Assembly (NCBI GenBank): GCA_003008705.1
Contig: PDUO01000007.1
Span: 1,183,939 to 1,247,938, forward strand
Origin: Pezicula radicicola
Taxonomy: Eukaryota > Ascomycota > Leotiomycetes > Helotiales > Dermateaceae
DNA length: 64,000 nucleotides
Direction: 5' to 3'
Shown here: positions 11,012 to 22,715 of the stretch, piece by piece
How positions within the stretch are numbered: the first letter of the stretch is position 1
Layout: each line of letters begins with the position of its first letter
Program-made: the position numbers and the translations under genes
Notes under the pieces: model-generated
The model's input: the letters and a program-made list of their open reading frames with translations, nothing else
What the model was told of the DNA's origin: nothing
Database searches by the model: none

Positions 11012-13314
11012 CTAACCCGACGAAGAAACATTGAAACTAACCTCCCACTGTCCTCCACTAAGATCCGGAACTTCAATAGGCCCCGATCCTCCTTCGACAA
11101 CTTGAATAGTAACATCCGGCGCACCACCATCAACATCATTAACAACAATAGTCCCAGCAACACTCGGATATTCCAAAACCAAACTCCCCGTGGTCCCCGC
11201 AGGAGTCTCAAAATCCATCACAAACCCACCATCCGTCGTCCCATTAAACTCCATTTCGAAATTGCCTAACTCAGTTAAAAATCCAGCATGTACACTCGTC
11301 AAATCTCCAACTTGAGGTTGCAACCTCCAAACACTCCCAGCCGGCCCCACCAACTGAATCCCAGCAACATAAAATATCAAACTACTAGTAGGACCCGTAC
11401 TCCAACCATGAGCATGACTAATCCTCACCGTATTAGGATAAGGCGGATATTCCAACTCCCCAGAAATATCGTACCCTTCAATAAAAGAAGAACCAGTCAT
11501 CCTAGGATCATTAATCATGAATCCCCATTCTAAACGTATTAAATCAAGAGCTCGAGTTGCATTTCCGGCCAGGAAATGTGCTTGGAGTTCGAATCCGCTT
11601 ATGAAGGGTGATATTGCTGTGGCGGCTTCGGGGGCTGGTGCTCCGTAAGGTGTCCATCTTGCTTGTAGGTTTTGTGATATTTGAGATATTTTTTGGGGCG
11701 TGTCTGTTAGGTTGGATACGATGGCCCAGGAATTTCCGTCTTGTGGATGTAAGGTTGTTGTTTGGTTGTCATTATAGAAACCTGCTTCTTCGTCCCAGAG
11801 AAGTTCATTTGCTGCGGCTTTTAGGGTTGATGCTATTGTTGTATATTGGGATGCTGTTGCGTCGTCGTTTAATGCTGTTGCTAGTGTAACTCCGAGGTTT
11901 AGGGTGTGGTAGAGGATACTGTTTGCTTCTATGTTATGGGCTCCCATTCCGTAGCGTAGCCAGTCGTTTGAGATGGTTACATCCATTAGACCGGAGCTGT
12001 CGATTAGAGATGTGGAGTAGGACATTGCGAATTTCCATTGGTTCCATACACTGGAAACGGTATCTACATCGCCCTGCTTGAGTATTAAAATTTCTGCTTT
12101 TATTCTGCTTTTAGGTTGGGGAAACTTTACTGAATAGAGCCAGTAATTTGCTACACCAATGAGACAGTATAAATGATAGGTATCGGAATAAGCTGTTGGA
12201 AAACCAAAACCTGCGTAGGGAATTTGTCCTGTCGCGGTGTTCTGGAGTACTAAGAGTGAAGCGAGGGAGTTCCAGACGGTTATAAGGTCGTATGTAGATA
12301 CTGCTATTCCGGGTACTGCTATAGACATATCACCTGCCTGTTATCATGTTAGTACTTTAGGGGATGTAACATAAAACAGTGTAGATCACGAAGGTTCAGT
12401 AAACATACCCAAACAATCCGATCCCGACGAGCTCCATCAATAAGCACACTTGTGCCGTTTGATATCGTCGTATTTAGGTACCAAAAAGGATTCGAATCTC
12501 CCGAATAATCATTAACGAGGAACTCTAACGCATTTCCTTGTGCTGGTGCAATAGTGCAAAGTTGGTTGGTATAAGCGCCTTAAATGCCACCTGTTAACAC
12601 TGATCCATGAAATATAATTTGCAATAGCTAATCTTACCAGCATACCAAATCCTATTAATCAACTCATCTACCATAGTTAGCTAGTTATTTATTAGACAAA
12701 AGTAGAGTATACTCACCATCCGAGTGAAAGAATCCAGTATAATTCCTCAACTCATCCTCAGCATAATGAGGCATAGGCGTAAAAGTCGTCATAACCTGCG
12801 TAATCTCCACACTCCCCGTCCCATTCAACACCAAACTAAGATACCTAAACCCACCTCTCTCCCATTCCGGTGGCATCTCATAAACACCCTCTCCAGTAAT
12901 CGAAATCCAATAAACAGTATCATATCTTGTATTAGCAACTCCATCACTTCCAGCACCAGAAACCCATAACTCGCTTTCGGAAAATGTGACACCTATTGAT
13001 TGACCTGGATCCGCTTGGCCGATTGTGAAAGATACTACTCCTCCGATTTCTTTTCCGTAGTCGAAGGTTATGGATGCTGAGTTGGAGTTGAGAGTTGCAC
13101 TTCCTGATGCACTGTTTGTTAGGGATTCGGCGCCGGTTACTGTGCCGTTTATTTGATGTATGGAAACGGGGTAGAGCGTTCGTGTGCTTGGTGCTAGAAT
13201 ATATTCTGAGTATTGTGTTGCATGGCTCATACAAGTAAAGATACTCGTTAGAGTAATTACTCTAAAAAAAGAGGAAAGTGGTGGCATTTTGTAATATGTA
13301 TTTTTTTCCGCCAA
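11012..13314 (-). CDS. Secreted GH78 alpha-L-rhamnosidase
   Basis: Exons 13314-12717, 12667-12638, 12578-12409, 12337-12131 and 12073-11012 encode about 688 aa. A signal peptide is visible if translation starts at the second Met (13287): MPPLSSFFRVITLTSIFTCM then SHA. A beta-sandwich N-domain is followed by the (alpha/alpha)6 catalytic domain. The segment DGARRDRIVWAGDM corresponds to the GH78 acid-residue cluster, with Asp where bacterial enzymes have Glu. Downstream come WLRYGMGAHN, ARWTPYGAPAPEAA and the C-terminal beta domain. GH78 enzymes release terminal rhamnose from pectin side chains, flavonoid glycosides or saponins. The 30-nt second exon and its TTTAAG acceptor were chosen to avoid a stop. 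The 57-nt intron 12130-12074 contains no stop, so unspliced RNA would add 19 residues. The 13314 start adds nine residues before the signal. Confidence 0.88.
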
Positions 13315-15126
13315 GACTTCACTTAAAGGTGTTAAATTTTGGGCAATGACTAGCTAGTATATATATACAATAAGACAAGAAGTGGAGCAAGCTTAAGTTG
13401 CACTCGCGTCTCGGTGGAGTACAGTACATGCGCTTTGTCTTTATCATCGTGCAGCTCTCTCTCTGTCAAGCTCTGAAGCAGCAGCTATTTGTTTGGCTAC
13501 TGCCAACATCACAAGTCTTACAAATATAAAGACTTTGCAGGAAGAGGAAAGTCGATTGAGTCAAGTGTGCTGCAGTACCCCGCCATTGAAGAATCTGATG
13601 GATGCACTTGAACACTTGCATACCATCGACGGGTATATCTATCGTTTATTGATCTCGGCACTTCTTAGAAGTACTCGTACCGAATTACGTGTGCTTAAGC
13701 GATACGAAACTGCTTAAGAGTCCTTCACTTGGTATTCAGTCCGTGGTTATGTTTCTTTGAAATCATCTTGTTTGCTTCCTTGTCTTTTAGAAAGACAACT
13801 TTCATGGATTAGATTTTCTGGAACTTATTTCAAAACTCTTTCTTTCATTATCCTTGTCAGCGTTGTATTATAATTCCCGTTTTCTGTAGTACCGGTATTT
13901 AGCATGCGGGGGTCGTCCCCGCTTGGATCACCAGGTATATATCATCACATGCCTATAACGAACTAATAACTCGGTATAACAACAACCGAGTAATGTACTC
14001 CATTCCTTGATTTTTTCTCAAGATGAGAAATAATCAGTCCTTATAACTAACTTGACAATAGCTACTTGATCGATATATTTCTGAACTACCTTGTATGAAT
14101 TCGATTTCAGCAAGGCGGATCTCGCCGGGAATCTCGGCTCACGTACCGACATGCAATATATCAGAGTTTCCATCCCATGGCTCTAACTCTCAATAGAAGT
14201 CTTATCTTTCCGGTATGATCTTGATATAATACTACATGGCACGATTATTATTGTGCTAAGGAATCAGAATTCAGCAGGTACTAGTATCTCTACAAGACTG
14301 CCAAGTTCTTCCAAGAACACTCTACTGCTGAAAAAGGAAGCTGCTGTAGTAGAGGCATTTTAAAAACTTTGCCAAGTTCTGTCGGCCATTAATAATATTT
14401 AAGAATTTTGACACAAAGAATGATATATCCTAGATTCCAGTTATGGAGGGGTACGCCTGGAATTTTTCATGACTGTAGAGTTTGAGTGTTTATTTTAAGG
14501 TTGATATGGTTGTCATCCATCAGGCCGGCATTGCTGCTCGCTTAGGATAAGGTTATATTTCCTCCGAGCATCTCCACTATGAGGTACCTTGTCATGGGTA
14601 CTTCGGTTTCCGATGATTTTATACATAACGGGACATAAATAAATCGTGTATGATTTTATCTTTCCATATCCTGTTCGTATTTGAGGAGTATGCGACGAGT
14701 AGTAACCTGCACCTACATTTACACTTCTAGGCCTGTCTAAAAAACAGCGGCCAAGAATCTAAAAGTTTATAAATCAAGAGTATTAATATTGGCTGCATAT
14801 ACTAGTTCATCCGGTTGGTATCCCTATAAAATAGCAAGGGAGACAAGCGATCACCAAGACTTTCATGGATCAAGATGAGCTTATTTAAGAAGGAGCAAAG
14901 CACTTTTGAAAACTTGGTATACCTTACACGTCTTACCACTTTCCGGATACCGAAGGAGATATAGTCCCATGTGCCTTTTATCCATTTTGAAGTATTATGG
15001 TCAGTTCTTGATCAATCACATCACGTAAATGGCTATGCTAGGAAGGTCTGTATCAAGCAACAAAAACATAAATAGTAGTCCAAATCCTCTCCTAGCTATT
15101 ACCACTAACCCATTCAATCCTCCAAA
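13315..15126. other. Divergent intergenic region
   Basis: Holds the promoters of the GH78 (-) and M14 carboxypeptidase (+) genes. An ORF at 13493-13717 (74 aa) shows no family resemblance or splice context and is probably chance. GCTCGCTTA occurs at 14536-14544. Confidence 0.5.
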
Positions 15127-16849
15127 ATGCGATCCATAATCCCCTCTCTCCTCTTTCTCTTCTACACAACAACAACCCTTGCAAATATAAACTACTCAGG
15201 CTCCAAGGCGCTCCGAATCCCCATCGGCGAAGACGTAACACCAGTCCTCAACATAATCGAAACCCTTTCACTTCCAGTATGGAAAGGCCTAGCAAATGGA
15301 ATTCCAGTCCCAAATAGTCATGTAGATCTCGTTGTTCCAGTTGAAAAGGTGGCTGAGTTTGAGGAGATGACGGTTTCTGCGGGCATTAGTGAGGGATTGG
15401 AGGTTATGCATGAGGATTTGGGGAGTGCGATTGAGGAGGAGGGTGTTTTACAGACTTATGCTGGTAAGATAATCTTCAGTGCTTGTATTCATTTTAAGGT
15501 TTAGAGTCTTTGGTTTTGGGATGTCGGAAATACTGATAACCTGGGTTTTTGAAGTCGGAAGCGCAAATATCACCTGGTTCAACTCTTATCACCCATACGC
15601 AGATCATATCCAATTCCTCAACGATTTACAGGCCGCTTTCCCTGCAAATTCCGAGGTTGTAATTGCTGGTAATTCGAATGCTGGAAGGCCGATTACTGGG
15701 ATTCATTTTTATGGGAGTGGTGGGAAGGGTAGTAAGCCTGCTGTTGTTCTTCATGGTACTGTGCATGCTAGGGAATGGATTACTACTTTGGTAAGTTTTC
15801 ATTTCCTCATCTTTTCATGGTTTGGATTTCGAAGGTTTGCTAATATATGATGCGAAATAGACGACTGAGTATATGGCTTTTCAGCTTTTGTCTAATTATA
15901 GTACTTCGACTGAAATTAAGGGATTCGTTGATAAATACGACTTTTATATTTTTCCGGTTGTTAATCCTGATGGTTAGTAGAGAGACTATTGTTCGTTCTG
16001 AAGTTTAGCATTGACGAGGTTTAGGGTTTGTTTATACACAGACTACTGATAGGCTTTGGCGGAAGAATCGACAGACTTTGTCGTCGAGTAGTTGTGTTGG
16101 ACGTGATATTAATAGAAATTGGCCATATCAGTACGCAACCAATTTACCGTTCTATCACTTCCTATCCCCTTCAAGTCACATATCACCTATGTACTTGCTG
16201 ACTTCAAGAACTTTAGGTGGAGTGTGCCAGGTGGAGCTTCTACAAACCCTTGTGATGAGACCTATAAAGGTATGTCGTATCTCCTCTACCCATTCCATAA
16301 ATTCTTTATTAATTAGAATTATAATAGGTGCCGTTGCTGGCGATGCTACAGAAAATAGCGTCCTTCGTACTTATATCAATAATCTTGCTGCTGGAAATGG
16401 TGTACAACTCTATATCGACATCCACTCATACAGTCAACTTTTCATGACTCGTAAGTTCACTCCCCTCCCCCCTCATTCCCCACACCCCACTACCCAAACT
16501 CAAATAATTTAACTAACCACAAAAACCCCTCAAAACAGCATACGGTTACTCCTGCACGGTCCTAGCAACAAACAACAACATCCTCCAAACCCTAGCCCAA
16601 GGAGTAGCAACAGCCATAAAATCCGTATACGGAACAACATACGAATATGGTCCAATTTGTTCCACGATTTATCAAGCTACAGGTTCTTCTGTTGATTATG
16701 TAAATGATGTTTCGAAGTCTAAGTATACTTTTACTATTGAGTTGAGGGATACGGGGATGAATGGGTTTGTTTTACCTGCTAGTCAGATTTTACCTACTTC
16801 TGTTGAGACTTGGGAGGGGTTTAGGTGGTTGTTGAGTAATATGAGTTGA
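15127..16849 (+). CDS. Secreted M14 zinc carboxypeptidase
   Basis: Seven exons (15127-15463, 15555-15790, 15861-15972, 16025-16130, 16217-16269, 16328-16450, 16539-16849) encode 425 aa. The signal peptide is [19 protein letters not shown], followed by an activation propeptide to about residue 110. The catalytic domain shows zinc ligands His183 and Glu186 in HGTVHAREW and a third His in [24 protein letters not shown] and [11 protein letters not shown] are substrate-site motifs, and the general-base Glu is in FTIELRDTG. This is the carboxypeptidase A/B subfamily, which removes C-terminal residues from extracellular peptides. All key residues are intact. Length is normal for a fungal proenzyme. 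Confidence 0.93.
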
Positions 16850-19800
16850 GGTGTTGAAGGGGTTGGTGGTGGTGGAGTGGGGTGCATTAGGATGGTGGTG
16901 GTTGATTGTTTTTGGGTAGGTAGCTCTTTTGTTTGCTAGAGAATAGAATTGAGTTAATTAAGTTTAGATACTACTTGGATTTAGTGACTCACTTGACATG
17001 AGTAACTTACTTCCTGTAACACGAGTGACTCCAAACTTTTGATGCAGAGTCGTAAAGACCTCAAATGACACTTCTTACAAATAACCCTACCTTCCATTAA
17101 CTCCAAAACAAATTATAAAAGCTCACTCACTCATCTACACCATTTCCCCACCTCTCCTAACGCCTCTCAAAGTCCCCCACTTCCATTCAACCCTAATCCT
17201 CCATCTTCCATCCTCCGTCCTCCGTCCTCGTCTTCCTAAATCCCAATCTCATTTCCGCCCAATAACTATCTACCTACCTAAGAATTTCAATTCCCAGAAA
17301 ACCCCTTAAACGGACCATTCATACCAGGACTCTGATAATTCCACGGTCTCATTAAAGTACTGCCCGTGACTGGTCTACCCATGTTATTTATCTAATACAT
17401 TACGTTGTGGTCTAGGCTGAAGTCGAGGGTGTTTCGGTAAGAGGTAGAGATTCCTGACTTTTTTTTTGTCATTTGTTGGTTGGAAAGATTATTTTTTTTG
17501 GATTTTCGGATTTTCGATTGGGTGGGTTGTATGGAAGAAGAGAGATAGGGAGAGAGAGGGTGATGTTGTTTTATGATGGTGGTTAGGGACTTTGAATCAG
17601 ATTTGCTGTGTTATTCTTCTTATTGAGGGTGCGTGTGATGGATAGTGGGGATGTTTTTAATTATGGAGGTTATTCCATCTTGTGGCTTAAGCAGTGATGA
17701 GTCTAGTCATGTGTTGATTGATTCTCGCACTTCGGGAGATTTTATTAGCGTAGACCGCTGTAGTGGCTATTTTGTTTTGGCACAGTTTTAGAAATTCAGA
17801 AATAGAGTAGAGCCGTCTGCTTTTGGTAATAATATACTTAAGCTTTAGTTGGAGTCTTAAGGACTGAAGCTGCTTAGGCCAACGCGAGTTGTGTAAAGCT
17901 GGAATTCTTGGACGCTTGACTAGACTTAAGTACTTTGAGCATGAAAATCATCATCGAAAAAAGAAAATTAATATAGAACTTTGATAGAAATAAAATATTA
18001 CTAGAGCTTAGAAATAAAGTACAGGAGAAAGGAAGGGCAAGCTTTTTACTAGGAGCAGTCTATAACAAGCTTTGTGGCAGGTCTTTGAACCCGACCAAGT
18101 AGAATGAGTCTAACGAACTCTTCTTAAAATAATAATCTGGTGGCTTCTAAACATTGCAAAAGAGGCTAACATAATTTTGATAAAGGGTCAATTATAAGCA
18201 ACTATAATTGGTACCAAGAGAGATGAGTAAAGATAATTGGACGATTACTAGGGTTATCTTAAACGACAACATAAAATATCTATACTAGTGACGCTAATGC
18301 TAGCAACATTGGACACTTAGGCGGCTGTTGTTTCTTAAAGATTGCCACCTTGTGAATTCTAAGATGCAACAATAATGGTCCGAATGTAGAAGCAAACACC
18401 AGTTTAAATGGAAGCGCTGGGGGAAATCTTCAAGTCAACAGAGTGAGGTTACTAAAGAAACTCGCTCTGTACTTAATACAGGGAATGCTAATAGAAAGTA
18501 AGATATGTTATTGCACAATGAATGCTCTTGCTGCAACATATCTCACAGCGTTCTTCTGCAAATTGTCAATGCTTGATTTGAAGCTCTTACTTTCCAGGTT
18601 GACGTAGTATGTAATGCCAAGATATATCAGACTTTGCGCACACAACTTTGCTCAACTATCTGCAACACCAGAATGCACTGTGCACTAAATAACTTTTGTG
18701 CAGCATTTTCTGGGATCACAGGTGATTGCCACTCTCACCAAGAAAAGAAAAGACGAAGAAAAAAGAAGGGAAGAAAAAGACTGTAGAATCCACATATAAA
18801 ACCACGTAATCACAGTTTCTTTTGCATCAGACCACCGCTTTAGGGCCAGACCCAACAATTGCACAGTACATGCAGCCCCCGCCCCATAGTCTGCCGGGGA
18901 CCCGGGTCAATAGAGGTCTCGAGCCCAACGAAGCAAAGATCAATTGAGTCTGGCTCGTAATTGCCCAAAAGGTGGCCATATGTCGGATTGTACAAAAGTA
19001 GAAAAGAGAGCAGAGTTCATCTCAAGTCTGATCGCAAAAGTCGTTGCGTCGGCCTGACGAAAGGAGGCGACGGAGTTCAAGGGAGTTGTGGTCGTTGGCT
19101 GATAAATGTGGAACGGTAAGCGTCATAGGGGTTTTGGGGGGAGTCTCTTTGTCTGTGGTTGGCTTGTCTGACTGATGAAAGCGCCTTAGGGTTGAACAAC
19201 AAATAAAGCGGCAGAACAGGAAGAGCGTACGGAGTAGGTATGATAAATCAGAGAAGCGCCTGGAGTAACTGAGTTGAGTCCGCTGAACTCAATGGGGAGG
19301 GGACGGGCTCTTGCTGAAGCGCAGGAAGATTGCTATGATATAAGTAAGATTGAGTTCATCATCCCCTTTGCAACCAGACCAAAAGCGTGTAATTAAGGAG
19401 GACTAGATATATCTTATAAGAGCGCTTAATGCCTTCATGTATGACTTCGGTGACCAAAGTGGAAAGCGGCAAGGCAAAAAGAGGTGTGTAAGCGCCATTC
19501 TCGCGCTGCTATAGGCCCCTCCAGGATGTCGGGCGCCTTATGATACCCCCGATGAGCTCTATTTCCAGAAGGCAACACTGCAACTGTAGCATCCCACCAA
19601 ACTTCTTACCACCACCATCGGCACTGCCAACAGATCCATTTTCTGCTGTAAAAATCGTGACAACTTCCAAGCGTCAAAATACGATCCCATACCCATTACC
19701 TGCGAAATAGGTCATCTCTTCATTGACCCAGTGATCCTGACATTCTTTGTCAATCCAACCCTCACGACCGAATCGCATCGCATTCCTGCGCCAACGCCTA

Positions 19801-20580
19801 ACGACGCGAATCCCTCTCGCAGCACAAATCGTCGAATCTTAAACGGGAGCCCCTTCCTCCCAGTCACACCAGCGACAACAATCTCAACAAACGTCCCAGT
19901 AGCACTTGGATCTCACCACCTCGGCGCATCAGTGCTGTCAGTTACTCATCTCTGTGAATCCTGTAAGTTTGCTCATCAACAGCCGGCCCTCAGCGTGTCT
20001 GTTCTGGCTTCCTGCTAAACGAGATCGCGCTTGTGAAGAATTCCGATTTCACCGGCAACAACGAGAGCCTCTTCCCACTCGAGTCCAACAACACCTGCGG
20101 CCTCATCACCACGGGCAAAGCGATCAATAAATACAATCCATAGCGATCCCCTATCGGCACATCAGCGAGACAACTGATTCGACCAGTTGAGCTATTTCTG
20201 CCGTCGCATCTTCTCACCCCACGGTCAGCGGTGAACTTCACGTCTGTACTTTCTTCTGCGACCTCAATATAAGGAATAACCCTCTAGACGGTCTAACACG
20301 ACCCAGCTTTCTGTAGAAAGCTCCATTGAGGCCGATCTCACTTCATTGTAAGTTTTTCCTCTGGTGCGAGCCGCGTTAAAACCCTGCCGCAACGCGCCCA
20401 AGTTTTCTGCCGCCACACAACCACATTTTCTAACTTTTCCCTGCGAATCATAGATCTAGAAGTGAATCACAGTCCTCCTAACAGCGTATTTGACTAAGGA
20501 GTTGCTGGCGTCCTTCATACTACATACTGCGGAAAACAAAATAAACCCCCGTCACTTCTCCCTACGAGAGGACAGAAGCA
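16850..20580. other. Long gene-poor region upstream of PP1
   Basis: No established gene. It contains the 3' region of the carboxypeptidase with TGACTCACTT and GAGTAACTTACTT words near 16984-17012, the small ORF pair at 17287-17472, and about 3 kb without support for coding. The last several hundred bases are GC-richer and probably hold the PP1 promoter and 5' UTR. ORFs at 19731-20018 and 19906-20130 lack start context, homology and introns. Confidence 0.5.
17287..17472 (-). CDS. Possible small protein with one in-frame TAG
   Basis: On the minus strand an ATG at 17472 opens a 26-codon frame (MTKKKSGISTSYRNTLDF then SLDHNVMY), stops at TAG, and continues in the same frame. Three codons later an ATG at 17382 begins 31 codons (MGRPVTGSTLMRPWNYQS then PGMNGPFKGFSGN) ending in TGA. 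The upstream sequence is C/T-rich, like fungal 5' UTRs. Possibilities are a short uORF plus a 31-aa micro-protein, stop readthrough, or a gene broken by one substitution. I do not recognise either peptide. Confidence 0.3.
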
Positions 20581-21754
20581 ATGGCGGACCAGAATGATGT
20601 GGACCTCGATTCCATTATAGACAGATTGTTGGAAGTTCGGGGAAGTCGACCAGGTAAACAAGTGCAGTTGCTGGAGGCAGAAATTCGTTATCTATGCACC
20701 AAGGCGCGCGAAATCTTCATCTCTCAACCCATCCTACTAGAGCTTGAGGCACCAATCAAGGTAAGTTCTGCAACGTAGGAAGCCAGGCTTTCATCGTGGC
20801 GGTTTTATACCGACTAACCTTGTGCCTGCAGATATGCGGTGATATTCACGGCCAATACTACGATCTCCTCCGTCTGTTTGAATACGGCGGGTTCCCTCCC
20901 GAAGCAAATTACCTCTTCCTTGGTGATTACGTCGACCGAGGCAAGCAATCTCTGGAGACCATCTGTCTGCTTCTAGCATATAAGATCAAATACCCAGAAA
21001 ACTTCTTCATCCTGCGCGGCAACCACGAATGTGCGTCCATCAACCGCATTTATGGCTTCTATGACGAATGCAAGAGAAGGTACAACATCAAGCTGTGGAA
21101 GACATTCACTGATTGCTTCAACTGCCTGCCTATTGCAGCAATCATTGATGAGAAGATTTTCACAATGCACGGTGGCCTTAGCCCAGATCTGAACTCTATG
21201 GAACAGATTCGCCGAGTCATGCGACCAACTGACGTGAGTCCTTGGAATATTTTTCTTTGCCAGCTCTCGGTCCAGGTGAGGGCTAGAGAATATGCTGATA
21301 TGAACCCAGATTCCCGATTGCGGTCTTCTCTGCGATCTCCTCTGGTCCGATCCAGATAAGGATATTACAGGGTGGAGTGAAAACGATCGAGGTGTATCTT
21401 TCACGTTCGGCCCCGACGTCGTCTCTCGATTCTTGCAGAAACATGACATGGATCTGATTTGCCGAGCTCATCAAGTCGTAGAAGACGGCTATGAGTTTTT
21501 CTCTAAGAGGCAGTTGGTAACGCTTTTCAGCGCGCCAAATTACTGCGGAGAGTTTGACAATGCGGGAGCAATGATGAGTGTTGATGAGAGCTTGCTATGC
21601 TCGTTCCAGGTTAGTTCATCTTTCTTCACTTTCCAGCAGCTCTTATTGACCTTGGTCGCAGATTTTGAAGCCAGCGGAGAAGAAACAAAAGTACGTTTAC
21701 GGTGGTCTTGGTGCCCGCACACCTGTCACTCCTCCGAGGAAGAATAAAGGTTAG
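20581..21754 (+). CDS. GLC7: Serine/threonine protein phosphatase PP1 catalytic subunit
   Basis: Four exons (20581-20760, 20832-21233, 21310-21609, 21662-21754) encode 324 aa, the usual PP1 length. The first exon [20 protein letters not shown] is typical of fungal GLC7/BimG. Metal-binding PPP motifs are intact: GDIHGQ (about 63-68), GDYVDRG (91-97) and RGNHE (122-126), followed by the toxin-sensitive SAPNYCGEF loop. The C-terminus TPPRKNKG contains the Thr-Pro-Pro phosphorylation site for CDK regulation of PP1. PP1 dephosphorylates nuclear and cytoplasmic substrates under the control of RVxF regulatory subunits, in mitosis, glycogen metabolism and glucose repression. The symbol is by orthology to yeast GLC7. 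Confidence 0.97.
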
Positions 21755-22715
21755 ATTTTAAGAGCAATTCCCAACTTCCGTGTGTTAGCAGGTTCGGACG
21801 CAGATAAACGCGATACTCTCGAGTACACCATTGCCTAAAGTTGCCGCTTCGCGCTTTCGACTCCTCGAATCTCTCCATACGTCTACCTCTCGACCGACTC
21901 TTTGCAACATCTCCGAATCTCGAACCCTCCATCAAACATACCCTATTTGCGCATGCGCTACTTAACTCTTTGCAACAGCGTGAATTCCACTGTACACATC
22001 TTCCGAATGAACCACTTTCACGAACGAATTACGACCTCACTACGATATGTATCGAAAGATCAAGGACGTGGTATGGGACTGATATGACGAAAGGCGGTGG
22101 TCTTTCTCTGTGTATAAGAAAAACTCGCGGCTGTTTCAGGGAGGCTGGTTCTGCGTTTTTGCGTCTTGCGAACGATAACTTGATAATGTACCTCTTTGTC
22201 TGTGTAACTCGAAACTGGCGGTTGTGCTACTCATTCTCCTGGCTTGGCTCTGCTCTCAAATGCTGCGTGGAAGGTGGTTGAGTGATGATGGTATGGTGAG
22301 AACATGGGAAAACCTACTTTGATTCGATATCGAATGACCTATTATATGCACAAGTCTCTTGAGGATAATCAACTGGTGAGTGGTGAATACAAACTTGTGT
22401 ATATGCCATTGAACAAGCGTACTCCAACAGTTCTATACAAATAGCCAGACCATTTTCGTGTTGTCGTTCTCGCTCAGTGATTGCTCATTTCCATGTTTCT
22501 CATGTTGATTCCATTCCTGTTCCAGACATCCTAACCTAAAATAAAGCATGTTTCCATTGGATGCCCATTTCCTAAATCTCGCTCCATACCAATCCCATCA
22601 GGCGCCTTTTCCATGAAGCAAACTACATGTCATAAGCCTCATAACCAGCCAACAGCCTACCTTTACAGTATCCACTCCACAACATTACCTCACCTCATTT
22701 TCTTCGGCAATCTCT
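21755..22715. other. Convergent 3' region of PP1 and the Rdx-like gene
   Basis: About 960 bp between the PP1 stop and the stop of the minus-strand Rdx-like gene. An open frame at 21841-22281 overlaps the expected PP1 3' UTR and has no recognisable features. No RNA gene is seen. Confidence 0.5.

Noticed and set aside
19731..20241. Overlapping frames of 74-95 aa upstream of PP1
   Set aside because: Overlap on both strands, no homology; more likely promoter and 5' UTR of PP1.
21841..22281. 146-aa frame after the PP1 stop
   Set aside because: Fits PP1 3' UTR; the PP1 protein already ends at its conserved C-terminus.
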